Below, piece after piece: positions 26,329-36,039 of a stretch of 64,000 nt of DNA. The notes below the pieces were generated by a model, which searched no databases, was not told the DNA's origin, and was given only the letters and a program-made list of their open reading frames with translations. Source of the DNA: Gemmatimonadales bacterium (GTDB lineage: Bacteria; Gemmatimonadota; Gemmatimonadetes; Longimicrobiales; Gaopeijiaceae); the NCBI GenBank assembly GCA_007692665.1, contig REBP01000074.1:1-64000 (forward strand), given 5' to 3'. Every line of letters starts with the position of its first letter. Positions within the stretch are counted from its first letter, which is position 1. The position numbers and the translations under genes are program-made.

Positions 26329-27459
26329 CCTCCCGGTACCCGCTGCTCCCTTCCGGGCTGCGGGGATCAGAACCTCCTGGAGCAGGTCGTGGAGCGCCCG
26401 GGTCGGGGCCCCCTGGCGACCGCCTGCCGGGTTCGTGGTGGCAACCACGACCAGCTCCAGGTCGGGAATCACGAACACGTACTGGCCGCCGTGGCCCCAC
26501 GCGAAGAAGACGTCGTGGCCGGCGTATTCACGGATCCACCACCCCAGCCCGTGGCCGTGCCCGTTGAAGCGCGAGGTGCCACGCTGCACCCAGGAGTCCT
26601 CGATCCACTCGGCGGGAAGCAGCCGGGTGCCCTCGTGCCTGCCCCCGTTCCGATACAGTTCGCCGTAGACCAGCATCTCCCGGGGGCGGAGCCCCATTTC
26701 ATTGCCACCCAGGTAGACGCCCTGCGGGTCCCGGGTCCAGGGACTCAGCGTGATGCCCATGGGCCGGAAGAGAACGCGCCGCGCATACGCGAGGGTGCTC
26801 TCGCCGGTGGCCCGCGTGAGGATGGCCGAAAGGATGTGGGTGTTGCCGGTACTGTATACCATCGTGCCGCCGGGCTCTTCCACGAAGGGGCGCCGCAGGG
26901 CATCGCGCACCCAGTTGCCGCTGGCCGCCCAGGCCCCGTAGTTCCGGGACGAGGTGGACTCGAGGCCTGCCCGCATGGACAGGAGGTCCCCGATGGTGAT
27001 CCGGTGAATGCGGGGATCCGGGTTCACGTCGGCCAGCTCCGGGAAGAAGGGGAGCACCGGCTGGTCCAGCCCTTCCAGGTGGCCTTCCTCGATGGCGATG
27101 CCGATGAGCGTCGAAATGACGCTCTTGGATGCCGACTTGATGTTCGCGACCCGCTGGGCGGAGGCGCCGTTGTAGTACTGCTCGCCGAAGATCTCCCCGT
27201 GCCTTGCGACGAGAAGGCTCTGGATGCGGGGGAGCCGCGCTGCACGCTCGTACGCTTCCGCGAGAAGTCGGGGATCAAGCCCGCGTGGTTCCGGCTCCAC
27301 GGCGGACATGGCGAGTGCGCGATCCGCGTCCGGGATCCGATCCGGGACCCGATGCGTGATCCGGTCCGCCGCCATGACGCCGACGGCAAGGGCAGCGAGA
27401 AGCGCCGCGGTCCGACGGAGGGGGGAGCCCCGGAGGCCGGTCTCCCGGACCCGGATCAG
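26323..27459 (-). CDS. Serine hydrolase, beta-lactamase / penicillin-binding-protein-like family
   Basis: Secreted or membrane-anchored serine hydrolase of the class C beta-lactamase-like superfamily. Active-site motifs are present in order: SASK (S-x-x-K), YSTGN (Y-x-N) and HGGQ. Substrates of this group range from peptides to esters. The start is uncertain: a hydrophobic N-terminal anchor (LRRTAALLAALAVGV) lies upstream of the first ATG (27375), so the true start must be earlier. A CTG at 27459 overlaps the upstream amidohydrolase stop (CTGA) like the other coupled pairs here, and I use it. The only earlier in-frame ATG (27579) would overlap the amidohydrolase by 124 bases. Confidence 0.75.
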   Translation of the reverse strand: MIRVRETGLRGSPLRRTAALLAALAVGVMAADRITHRVPDRIPDADRALAMSAVEPEPRGLDPRLLAEAYERAARLPRIQSLLVARHGEIFGEQYYNGASAQRVANIKSASKSVISTLIGIAIEEGHLEGLDQPVLPFFPELADVNPDPRIHRITIGDLLSMRAGLESTSSRNYGAWAASGNWVRDALRRPFVEEPGGTMVYSTGNTHILSAILTRATGESTLAYARRVLFRPMGITLSPWTRDPQGVYLGGNEMGLRPREMLVYGELYRNGGRHEGTRLLPAEWIEDSWVQRGTSRFNGHGHGLGWWIREYAGHDVFFAWGHGGQYVFVIPDLELVVVATTNPAGGRQGAPTRALHDLLQEVLIPAARKGAAGTGRL

Positions 27460-29072
27460 TACCTCGGAAGGGGAGCGTCCGGATCCATGCCCCGCTCCAC
27501 CTTCTGCTGACGCACCATCTCGGCCACGTCTTCCAGCAGCTGTTTCGCGTCGTAGACGATGCCGTCCTTGATGGTCCATCTGATGCCTCCCACGCGAACC
27601 GCGTCACCGGTCTCGTCGTCGAGTTTCACGGCGCCCGTGCCGTACAGCACCTTGAGGTTCGCGAGGGGATTCTCGGAGACGATCACCAGGTCGGCGAGCT
27701 TCCCGGGCTCGATGGTTCCGATGGGAGGCTCCTCGCCCCTCACCTCCCAGATCTCCTGGGCGGCGTACATCGTGGCCGCGCGAATGACCTCGAGGGGATG
27801 AAGGCCTACCTCCCGGAGCAGTTCGAGTTCCTCGATGTACCCGAAGCCGTAGTTCTTGTAGATGAAGCCGGCGTCCGCCCCGGCGGTGATCCGTCCGCCG
27901 GCACGGTGGAAGTCGGCGAGAAAGTCCATCCACTTCCGGTAGAAGGCCCGCCACTCCGCCTCTTCCTCCGTACCCCAGTAGAACCAGTACGAACCGTGGG
28001 CCCGCCGGTTCGGCCGGTAGAAGTCCCACATGGACGGCAGGGTGTAGCGGTCATGCCACTCCGCAGCCCTGGACCGCATGACGTCGCGGTTCGCCTCGTA
28101 GATCGTCATGGTCGGGTTGATGAAGAACCCGCCATCCACGAGCTCCCGCACGAGTTCGTTCCACGGCTCGCTTCCCCGGTCGTGACTCAGGCGCCAGAGC
28201 TGGGCGACCTCGGCGAACCGGTGCTGCTCGTCCTGGTAGTTGTAGTCCAGCCGGTAGGGCTGGGACTGGTGGTCCTTGAGCAGGCTCTCGAAGAGGCCAT
28301 AGAAGTGGGTCATGCCGGTGAGGCCGGCCCGGGCCGCATCCCGGACGTTCATCTGGGCAACGCGCGGCTGGGACAGGTGCGCGGTGGTGCCCATGCCCAG
28401 CTCGTTGGCCTCCTCGACGATGGCGGAGAAGAGATGCGGCTCCATGGCCTGGGTGTGGAACTTGATGCCGTCCACGCCCCTGGAGTGCGCCCACCGAACC
28501 CACTCCCGTCCCTTCTCGGGGGTGTCGATGCGCCCCTCGTCCCAGCCGCTCCCGGGGCGCTGGAAGTTCACGATCCGGGGCGCAACGATCTCGTTCGCCG
28601 CACTTCGGGCCTGTTCGGCCAGGGACAGGTCGAAACCGGTGAGCCCCACCCCCCGCACCGTCGTGATGCCGTGGGCCAGCCAGAGCTTGTAGGCGTACGA
28701 GAGTTCCGGATTCTTCGGAGCGCCGCCGGCGTGGGCGTGGTTGTCGATGAAGCCCGGAAGCACGTACATGCCGTGGGCGTCGATCTCGCGGTCGGCTCCG
28801 CCGGGGCGGCTTCCCTCGTTGATGGGGACCCCGGGGTAGCCCACGGTCTGCACCGAGACGATCCGGTTCCCCTCGATGACGATGTCGGTCGGCCCTCCCG
28901 GCGGCGCGCCCGTGCCGTCGATGACCGTGGCCCCCCGGATGATCAGGCGCTCGTGGGGGCCGTCGCCCTCTCCTGCCTGGCGGTCGGGAGCAGGGATCGT
29001 CTGGGCGGAGGTGCCCTGGGCGAACCCGAAGGTGGCCGTGGCGGCAAGGAGTGCCAGCATGAATCTGCGCAT
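27456..29072 (-). CDS. Secreted metal-dependent amidohydrolase (imidazolonepropionase-like)
   Basis: Periplasmic hydrolase of the amidohydrolase superfamily. The 538 residues begin with a cleavable signal peptide (ending near ...TSAQT) and have the TIM-barrel metal motifs: GFIDNHAHAGG (HxH), a later TAHLSQP, and the C-terminal GADAGF aspartate. The IRGATVIDGTG N-terminus and the GTIEPGKLADLVIV C-terminus are the usual beta-sandwich caps of this group. The substrate is unknown; related secreted enzymes are often prolidase- or dipeptidase-like. The ATG at 29072 is chosen because it gives the signal peptide. It is coupled to the serine hydrolase downstream. Confidence 0.83.
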   Translation of the reverse strand: MRRFMLALLAATATFGFAQGTSAQTIPAPDRQAGEGDGPHERLIIRGATVIDGTGAPPGGPTDIVIEGNRIVSVQTVGYPGVPINEGSRPGGADREIDAHGMYVLPGFIDNHAHAGGAPKNPELSYAYKLWLAHGITTVRGVGLTGFDLSLAEQARSAANEIVAPRIVNFQRPGSGWDEGRIDTPEKGREWVRWAHSRGVDGIKFHTQAMEPHLFSAIVEEANELGMGTTAHLSQPRVAQMNVRDAARAGLTGMTHFYGLFESLLKDHQSQPYRLDYNYQDEQHRFAEVAQLWRLSHDRGSEPWNELVRELVDGGFFINPTMTIYEANRDVMRSRAAEWHDRYTLPSMWDFYRPNRRAHGSYWFYWGTEEEAEWRAFYRKWMDFLADFHRAGGRITAGADAGFIYKNYGFGYIEELELLREVGLHPLEVIRAATMYAAQEIWEVRGEEPPIGTIEPGKLADLVIVSENPLANLKVLYGTGAVKLDDETGDAVRVGGIRWTIKDGIVYDAKQLLEDVAEMVRQQKVERGMDPDAPLPRY

Positions 29073-29170
29073 GGTCTGGTCCGAGGCGTTGAGAATCCGG
29101 AAGGTGCGAAGTGCTGCGCGAGATTGGGGGCAACAACCCGTGGAGCGCAACCCGGGCGATCCTCGCAATC

Positions 29171-29212
29171 GGCCCGCGACCGGCCCGCGACCGGCCCCGA
29201 CCGGCCGCAACC
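29171..29212. repeat. Short tandem repeat upstream of the amidohydrolase
   Basis: Two perfect copies of GGCCCGCGACC are followed by the shortened copies GGCCCCGACC and GGCCGCAACC. The run lies about 100 bases before the amidohydrolase start and 43 bases before the ETF-QO stop. No function is apparent. Confidence 0.5.
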
Positions 29213-29254
29213 TTTCTCAACCCCCGGGGCGGCTGTCTTTCGGTCACATGGCGT

Positions 29255-30970
29255 TCACATGCGGCGGTAGGAGGGGCCGCTGCCGCCCTCGCGGGGGGTC
29301 CAGCGCGGTCCGACCACGTCGGTGGCCTTGCAGTCCACACAGTTCGGGGCGTTCACGACCAGGCGGTCCCCATCGCGCTCGTAGACGCCGGCGGGACACA
29401 TGCAGGCGAGGAACTCGGCCATGGCGGGGGAGACGTCCTCCCCGACCAGCAGGTGCGACGGGATGTCGTCCCGGGTCGCGTTCCCGGACTTGTAGACCGC
29501 GTCCAGCTTGGAGAAGGTGAGCTTTCCGTCGGGAACAAAGGGGCGCTCCGGCGCCGGGCCCAGCTCCCGGTGCTCGGCGGCGTCCTCCTCGACGGCGATC
29601 CGCTTTCCGGGAAAGCGCCCCCCGGTGAGCGTCATGATCCCGGCCCGCGCACCGCCCGAGACGAACCCCGACTTGAAGGCGAGGCGCATGTTCCGGGTCT
29701 TCTTCATGTCGGAGGCGATGAACGACGCATCCACGGCCTCCGTGTAGGAGCGCAGTGCCGATTCCGAGGTGTCGTCGGTCTTGAGCGCGCTGAAGATGGT
29801 GCGGGCTGCGAGAATCCCGGAGTGGACCGCGTAGTGGATTCCCTTGAGCGAAGGAACGTCAACGTATCCCGCCGAGTCCCCGACGACGAGGCATCCGTCG
29901 CCGTGCCGTCGGTCGGCCAGGGAGTAGAACCCCCCTTCCGGAATGGTCTTGGCGCCCCACTCCACCATCTCGCCGCCCTCGAGGATCTCGCGGAAGAGCG
30001 GATGCAGCTTCATGCGCTGCAGGAGTTCGTGCACGTCGAGGCGGGCATCCGGGTAGTCGAGGCCCACCACGAGGCCCAGGGAGACGAGGTTGTCTTCCAT
30101 CGGATACATCCAGGAACCCCCGAAGGCGCTCCCCGGGAGGGGCCAGCCGAGGGTATGGATGATCCGGTCCAGCGGCTGCTTCGTCTCCCAGAGTTCCTTG
30201 ACTCCGAGGGCGTAGATCTGGGGATTCGCCGACGTCGTGCCCTGCCACTGGTTCCACCCCTGGGTCAGGAGCCCCCGGGTCCCCTCGGACAGGACGGTGA
30301 CCCGTGCGGTCAGGTCCATGGCGGGTTCGTGGCCGGCGCCGGGCTCACCGTCGCGCCCGAGCCCCGCCGGCGTGGTCCGCACGCCCACCACCCGCTTCTC
30401 CTCGGCAAGGAGGCTCGAAACGGGGAAGCCCGGGAAGACGTTCACCCCCGCTTCCTCGGCCCGCTCTCCCATCCAGCGCACCACCTCGGACAGGGAGGCG
30501 ATCCAGTTCCCGTGGTTCCGCATGCTCGGCGGGGTGGGGATCCGGGTGGACCCGTTTTCCCGGAGGAAGTAGACCCCCTCCTTCGAGACGGGACGCCGGA
30601 AGGGAAAATCCTCCAGGGCGACATCGGGAAAGAGCTCCTGGAACGGCCCGGGATTGAGGACCGCCCCGGAGAGGCTGTGCTCCCCAAGGGCGGCGGCCTT
30701 CTCCAGGACGCCGATCTCGATGTCGCCGATCCCGCCCCCCGACTCGTTGTCGGCGGCGACAAGGCGTGCCAGCTCGATGGCCCCCGCGAGCCCCGCCGGA
30801 CCCCCACCGACGAAGAGCACGTCCATGGGAACGGCCTCGTCGTCGGGCGCCTCGTGCAGGATCACCCGCTCCCGGGGCAGGTCGGGCTGTTCCGAGAGGG
30901 GATGGATGCGACCGGTGGGGGCGGAGCCGCCCGCCACGGCGGGGGGGTTGCTGCTCGGGGTATCGCTCAT
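29255..30970 (-). CDS. Electron transfer flavoprotein-ubiquinone oxidoreductase (ETF-QO) with an altered Fe-S motif
   Basis: Membrane-bound FAD and 4Fe-4S enzyme that takes electrons from ETF (fatty-acid and amino-acid oxidation) to quinone. The 571 residues show the FAD site (VLFVGGGPAGLAGAIELARL, near 51-70), GEHSLSGAVLNP, VVGDSAGYVDVPSLKGIHYA, and a ferredoxin-like C-terminus ending EGGSGPSYRRM. The usual cluster ligands are one Cys in CPAGVYE plus three in CxxCxxC. Here Cys525, Cys544 and Cys547 are kept, residue 550 is Thr, and an extra Cys523 appears in CMCP. The cluster may thus be ligated differently. GAGGAG lies nine bases before the ATG. No etfA or etfB is in the window. Confidence 0.9.
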   Translation of the reverse strand: MSDTPSSNPPAVAGGSAPTGRIHPLSEQPDLPRERVILHEAPDDEAVPMDVLFVGGGPAGLAGAIELARLVAADNESGGGIGDIEIGVLEKAAALGEHSLSGAVLNPGPFQELFPDVALEDFPFRRPVSKEGVYFLRENGSTRIPTPPSMRNHGNWIASLSEVVRWMGERAEEAGVNVFPGFPVSSLLAEEKRVVGVRTTPAGLGRDGEPGAGHEPAMDLTARVTVLSEGTRGLLTQGWNQWQGTTSANPQIYALGVKELWETKQPLDRIIHTLGWPLPGSAFGGSWMYPMEDNLVSLGLVVGLDYPDARLDVHELLQRMKLHPLFREILEGGEMVEWGAKTIPEGGFYSLADRRHGDGCLVVGDSAGYVDVPSLKGIHYAVHSGILAARTIFSALKTDDTSESALRSYTEAVDASFIASDMKKTRNMRLAFKSGFVSGGARAGIMTLTGGRFPGKRIAVEEDAAEHRELGPAPERPFVPDGKLTFSKLDAVYKSGNATRDDIPSHLLVGEDVSPAMAEFLACMCPAGVYERDGDRLVVNAPNCVDCKATDVVGPRWTPREGGSGPSYRRM

Positions 30971-31152
30971 GGGAGAAAGCTCCTCGGGAATCGTCGGATG
31001 CCGTCGGGATGTCCGCTCGCGTGCCGGTGAAAGTGCCCACCGGGGAACCCCCGGAGGAGAGGACGGTATCCCGCACTCCCTCGGGCCGCGAGCCCTTCGA
31101 TTCTAGCGGTTCGCCCCAAACCCGTCACCCCGGTTCACCGGCTGGAGACCCC

Positions 31153-32649
31153 ATGAGCGAAGCCCGTCCGACCACCCTTGGCGCCCTCCGGGCCTCGGAA
31201 TGGAGACCCCGCTCCGTCAAGGCCGAGATGCGTTCCAACCTGGTCCGGAAGCTGAGGGCCGGCGAGACCCTCTTTCCCGGAATCCAGGGATACGAGGAGA
31301 CCGTGGTCCCCCAGATCGTGAACGCCATCCTCGCCCGGCAGGACTTCATCCTCCTGGGGCTGAGGGGCCAGGCCAAGACCCGGATTCTCCGGCAGCTCAC
31401 CTCCCTCCTCGACGACGAGATTCCCATCATCGCCGGGAGCGAGGTCAACGACGACCCCTTTCATCCGCTTTCCAAGGATGGCCGACTCCAGGTCGAGGAA
31501 AACGGCGACGCAACGCCCATCGAATGGATTCCCCGGGAGCGGCGGTACGTGGAGAAGCTTGCCACCCCCGACGTGACCATCGCGGACATCATCGGAGACG
31601 TGGACCCGATCCGGGCCGCCCGCGGGGGTCACACGCTGTCGGACGAACTCACGATCCACTACGGCCTTCTCCCCCGCGCGAATCGTGGCATCTTCGCCAT
31701 CAACGAGCTCCCCGACCTGGCCGGGAAGATCCAGGTGGGGCTCTTCAACATCCTCCAGGAGGGGGATGTCCAGATCAAGGGCTTTCCGATCCGGCTGTCG
31801 CTGGACGTCTTCCTGGTCTTCACCGCGAACCCGGAGGACTACACGGCCCGGGGAAAGATCATCACCCCGCTCAAGGACAGGATCGGGGCCGAGATCCGGA
31901 CCCACTACCCCGCCACGGTCGAGACCGGCATGTCCATCACTTCGGCAGAGGCCTGGACCGATCGGGATTCGGTCCCGGTCGACATGCCTGACTTCGTCGC
32001 GGAAACGGTGGAGCGCGTGGCCTTTCTCGCCCGGGGCGACAAGCGCGTGGACTCTCGCTCGGGCGTGAGCCAGCGCATGCCGATCTCGGTTCTCGAGGGG
32101 ATCGTGTCCAACGCCGAGAGGCGGGCGTTCCGGCTGGACGAACCCCGGGTCGTTCCCCGTGTCGGCGACCTCTACGCCGCGCTCCCGATGATCACCGGAA
32201 AGATGGAACTCGAGTACGAGGGTGAGCTCCAGGGCGCGGACCGGATCGCCCGCGAGCTGGTGGCCCGCGCGGCCGCCGAGACCTTCGAGGCGCGGGCGGG
32301 CGGTGTCGACGTGGACGATGTCATCGAGTACTTCGAGCAGGGAGGGGCCCTCCAGGTGTCCGACGACGCCAGCGCCGAAGCCTGCGTCAAGGGATTCCGC
32401 GTCGTTCCGGGGCTGCTGGAGGCGGTGGAGTCGACGGGCCTCGCCTCTCCCTCCGTGGGCGACGGCATCCGGGCCGCCGCCTGTGAACTGGTGCTCGAGG
32501 CCCTTGTCGCCAGGAAGAGGATCTCCCGCTCCGACCAGGGGCGCTACATCCGATCGCCCCACGAAGGCCCGGGCCCGGGCGGAGCCGGGGGAGGCAAGGG
32601 AGGGGCCATGGGTCAGGGGTTCAAGGGATTCGACCCCACCGATTTCTGA
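31153..32649 (+). CDS. MoxR/magnesium-chelatase-like AAA+ ATPase
   Basis: AAA+ ATPase of the group related to ChlI/BchI and MoxR, thought to remodel or activate a partner that carries a VWA domain. In 498 residues it has a Walker A variant (LRGQAKT), a Walker B region (GIFAINELPDL), the segment FTANPEDYTARGKIITPLKDRIGAEI as sensor and arginine-finger region, and a Gly-rich C-terminal tail. GGAG sits seven bases before the ATG. The likely partner, a VWA protein, is encoded at 36040 on the same strand, with three minus-strand genes in between. Its 3' end overlaps a universal stress gene by 37 bases. Confidence 0.85.
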   Translation: MSEARPTTLGALRASEWRPRSVKAEMRSNLVRKLRAGETLFPGIQGYEETVVPQIVNAILARQDFILLGLRGQAKTRILRQLTSLLDDEIPIIAGSEVNDDPFHPLSKDGRLQVEENGDATPIEWIPRERRYVEKLATPDVTIADIIGDVDPIRAARGGHTLSDELTIHYGLLPRANRGIFAINELPDLAGKIQVGLFNILQEGDVQIKGFPIRLSLDVFLVFTANPEDYTARGKIITPLKDRIGAEIRTHYPATVETGMSITSAEAWTDRDSVPVDMPDFVAETVERVAFLARGDKRVDSRSGVSQRMPISVLEGIVSNAERRAFRLDEPRVVPRVGDLYAALPMITGKMELEYEGELQGADRIARELVARAAAETFEARAGGVDVDDVIEYFEQGGALQVSDDASAEACVKGFRVVPGLLEAVESTGLASPSVGDGIRAAACELVLEALVARKRISRSDQGRYIRSPHEGPGPGGAGGGKGGAMGQGFKGFDPTDF

Positions 32650-33581
32650 CGGTCCGAATCCCCCACGCCGGCCCCCACGGCGAGCACGGGAACGACGGCC
32701 CCCCGAATGATCTTGTCGCCCACACTTCCGAACATGGTGCGCCCCAGTCCCGAGCGTCCCTGGGTCGACAGGGCAATGACGTCCACCCCGTTCACACGGG
32801 CGGCTTCGAGCACCCCCTCGGCAGCACTCGATGCTTCCACGACCCGGAGCTCGGGGGGAGGGCCGTTTGTGCCTCCGGCCTCCAGCCTGGCCGCCACCTC
32901 CTCGAGGTATTCTCGGGCCGCATCCCGCTGGAGCCGGTGCCCGTCGCCCTCGACCCGCACCGACGGGATGCCGTAGAGGGATCCCACCTCCAGCGGCGAC
33001 GGCACCACGCGAACCAGCACGAGGCTGGAGTCGTTCTCCTCCCGGAGCCACCGTGCATGCGGGAGGACCGCTTCCGAGGCGGGGGAGCCGTCCAGGGGGA
33101 CGAGGACCTTTCGGAAGCGGGGCTGGGCAGTCTCGCGGTCCGACGTATCGTCCCACGGCCGAACCAGAAGTACCGGGGTCTCTCCGCGACGGAGCAGGGC
33201 GTCGGCGACGCTTCCGAGCCACCACCGGCGGAACCCGCCGGCTCCGTGGGTCGTGAGAACCAGCAGATCTGCCTCGTGTTCCCGGGCGCACTCCAGGATC
33301 GCTTCCACGGTCCTCCCCTCACGGACCTCCGCGTGGGCGGTCACTCCGCCCTTCCGCAGTCCGGCAGCCAGCTCCCCGAGAGCGGACGAAGCTGCCTCCC
33401 GTACCTGGGTCCGCCAGGCCAGGTCCTCTTCGGGGGTCTTGAAGTCCACGTCGGGCGCGGGCCGGATCACGTGCACCAGGTGGAGCTTCGCCCCCGCCCC
33501 CAGCGCGAGCCGGGCAGCCAGGGGAAGGGCTTCTTCCGCAAAGGAAGACCCGTCGAGAGGGAGGACGATGGAACGATACAT
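32613..33581 (-). CDS. Universal stress protein with two UspA domains
   Basis: Cytosolic nucleotide-binding stress protein. The 322 residues contain two UspA folds (about 1-145 and 155-300), each starting with an I-V-L-P-L-D-G-S or V-L-V-P-L-D-G-S strand. Each carries an ATP-binding glycine motif: THGAGGFRRWWLGS and TQGRSGLGRTMFGS. Both match G-2x-G-9x-G-S, so both domains probably bind ATP. The ATG at 33581 has GGAG six bases upstream; longer in-frame readings cover the spacer and are not coding. A second two-domain Usp gene lies just upstream, and the two may be co-transcribed. Confidence 0.88.
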   Translation of the reverse strand: MYRSIVLPLDGSSFAEEALPLAARLALGAGAKLHLVHVIRPAPDVDFKTPEEDLAWRTQVREAASSALGELAAGLRKGGVTAHAEVREGRTVEAILECAREHEADLLVLTTHGAGGFRRWWLGSVADALLRRGETPVLLVRPWDDTSDRETAQPRFRKVLVPLDGSPASEAVLPHARWLREENDSSLVLVRVVPSPLEVGSLYGIPSVRVEGDGHRLQRDAAREYLEEVAARLEAGGTNGPPPELRVVEASSAAEGVLEAARVNGVDVIALSTQGRSGLGRTMFGSVGDKIIRGAVVPVLAVGAGVGDSDRQKSVGSNPLNP

Positions 33582-33723
33582 ATGGATCTCCGTCACCGGG
33601 ATTGGGATTCGCGAGCCGACGCCCTTTCCCGGCTCTGCAAGGACGCTGCCACGCCGAACCCCCGCTCCCCGGTCCCAGGGACTGCCCCTCGGGACGCTAC
33701 TGCCCAAATCCATCCCCCGTGAG

Positions 33724-33738
33724 GGGACGATTCGTCCC
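33724..33738. promoter_or_regulatory. Perfect 7-1-7 palindrome between the two usp genes
   Basis: GGGACGA (33724-33730), one central T, and TCGTCCC (33732-33738) form a perfect dyad about 145 bases upstream of the downstream usp start and 48 bases past the upstream usp stop. It could be an operator, or a weak terminator stem of six pairs with a three-base loop. Confidence 0.35.
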
Positions 33739-33786
33739 GGGGGTCGCTCCGACGGGCGAATCGCCATCCCCGGCGGGCGGCCGTCG

Positions 33787-34743
33787 TCAGGCGTCCTCGG
33801 GCGTCCTGGACAGCAGGACCGGGCAGGGAGCGCCCCGAACGACCTTGTCGGCAACGCTCCCCAGCAGGAGACGGGCGGCTCCCCCTCGTCCACTGGTGGA
33901 CATGGCGATGAGTCCCGCACCCAGCGATTCGCTCGCCCTCAGGATCGCCACGGCGGGCTGGCCCCCGGTGACGACCTCGGGTTCCGCCACGAAGCCGGAC
34001 GCTTCCACGCGTCCCCTGAAACGGTCCAGGTACTCGGCAGAAGCCCGCCGGACCATCTCGTGGTCCTGGGCCTCCCGGACGGTGTGGGGAAGATAGGGCG
34101 ATCCACCGGCCACGAAGGGCGCCACGATGCGCAGAAGGTGCGCCGTCGCGCCCTCGGCGAGGAGGGGCGGAAGCGAATCGAAGGCCCGCTCTGCCGCCTC
34201 CGACCCGTCGAGGGGGATCACCACCCGGGAGAACGGCCCGGGGCGGGCCGAGAGGTCGATGGGTGGGCGATCCTCGGGCTCGGTCTCGGCCAGTGCGTCC
34301 GGCGGGCGCACGAGAAGGACGGGGCAGGGGCTTCTCCGGATGACCCCGTCCGCCGTGCTCCCGAGCCACGCGCGCTGAAGTGGCCCCCGCCCGTGGGTGG
34401 TCATGATCACGAGGTCCGCCTCCACCTCGGCGACACGGCGGACGATGGACCGGGCCGCGTTCCCCGGTGAGATGACATCCCGAACCAGCGCGCCCTCATA
34501 CCCGGCGACCCGGATCCGATCCGCCACCTCATCCAGGTAGGCGCGCGCCCGGACCTCGCCGCGGTCCCCGGAGTCGTCCCCCGTGACCGCCGCGTCGCGG
34601 CCCCCCGCGGACTGGACGACGGGCACGGCGATGGTGATCAGTTCCAGCGAGCCCCCCGTCCGCTCGGCCACCGAAAGCGCCAGGGGAAGGGCCCGCTCTC
34701 CGAAGCGGGATCCGTCGAGGGGAACGACGATGCGGTAGGGCAC
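33787..34743 (-). CDS. Universal stress protein with two UspA domains (second copy)
   Basis: A second tandem UspA protein, 318 residues, with domains about 1-150 and 165-315. ATP-binding motifs THGRGPLQRAWLGS and TSGRGGAARLLLGS are both intact. I start at the GTG at 34743, which puts the first beta strand (YRIVVPLDGS) at the N-terminus as in the family and has GGAG nine bases upstream; the longer reading to 34857 would overlap mutY. It is similar to its neighbour in plan but clearly diverged, so the duplication is old. It follows mutY by 88 bases. Confidence 0.87.
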   Translation of the reverse strand: MPYRIVVPLDGSRFGERALPLALSVAERTGGSLELITIAVPVVQSAGGRDAAVTGDDSGDRGEVRARAYLDEVADRIRVAGYEGALVRDVISPGNAARSIVRRVAEVEADLVIMTTHGRGPLQRAWLGSTADGVIRRSPCPVLLVRPPDALAETEPEDRPPIDLSARPGPFSRVVIPLDGSEAAERAFDSLPPLLAEGATAHLLRIVAPFVAGGSPYLPHTVREAQDHEMVRRASAEYLDRFRGRVEASGFVAEPEVVTGGQPAVAILRASESLGAGLIAMSTSGRGGAARLLLGSVADKVVRGAPCPVLLSRTPEDA

Positions 34744-34831
34744 AGGCAGGTCTCCGGTACGGGTGCCGGCAGGGAGAGCGGCCAGGGGAAGGCTGGTGCC
34801 GAGTCTCCCCCTGCCGGGGTCGAAGGGAAAA

Positions 34832-35977
<1,146 letters not shown>

Positions 35978-36039
35978 GACACCCAAGATACGCCCAGTGC
36001 CACCCTCGGACACGCCTTCCTCCCACGCGGGGCTCCTCC

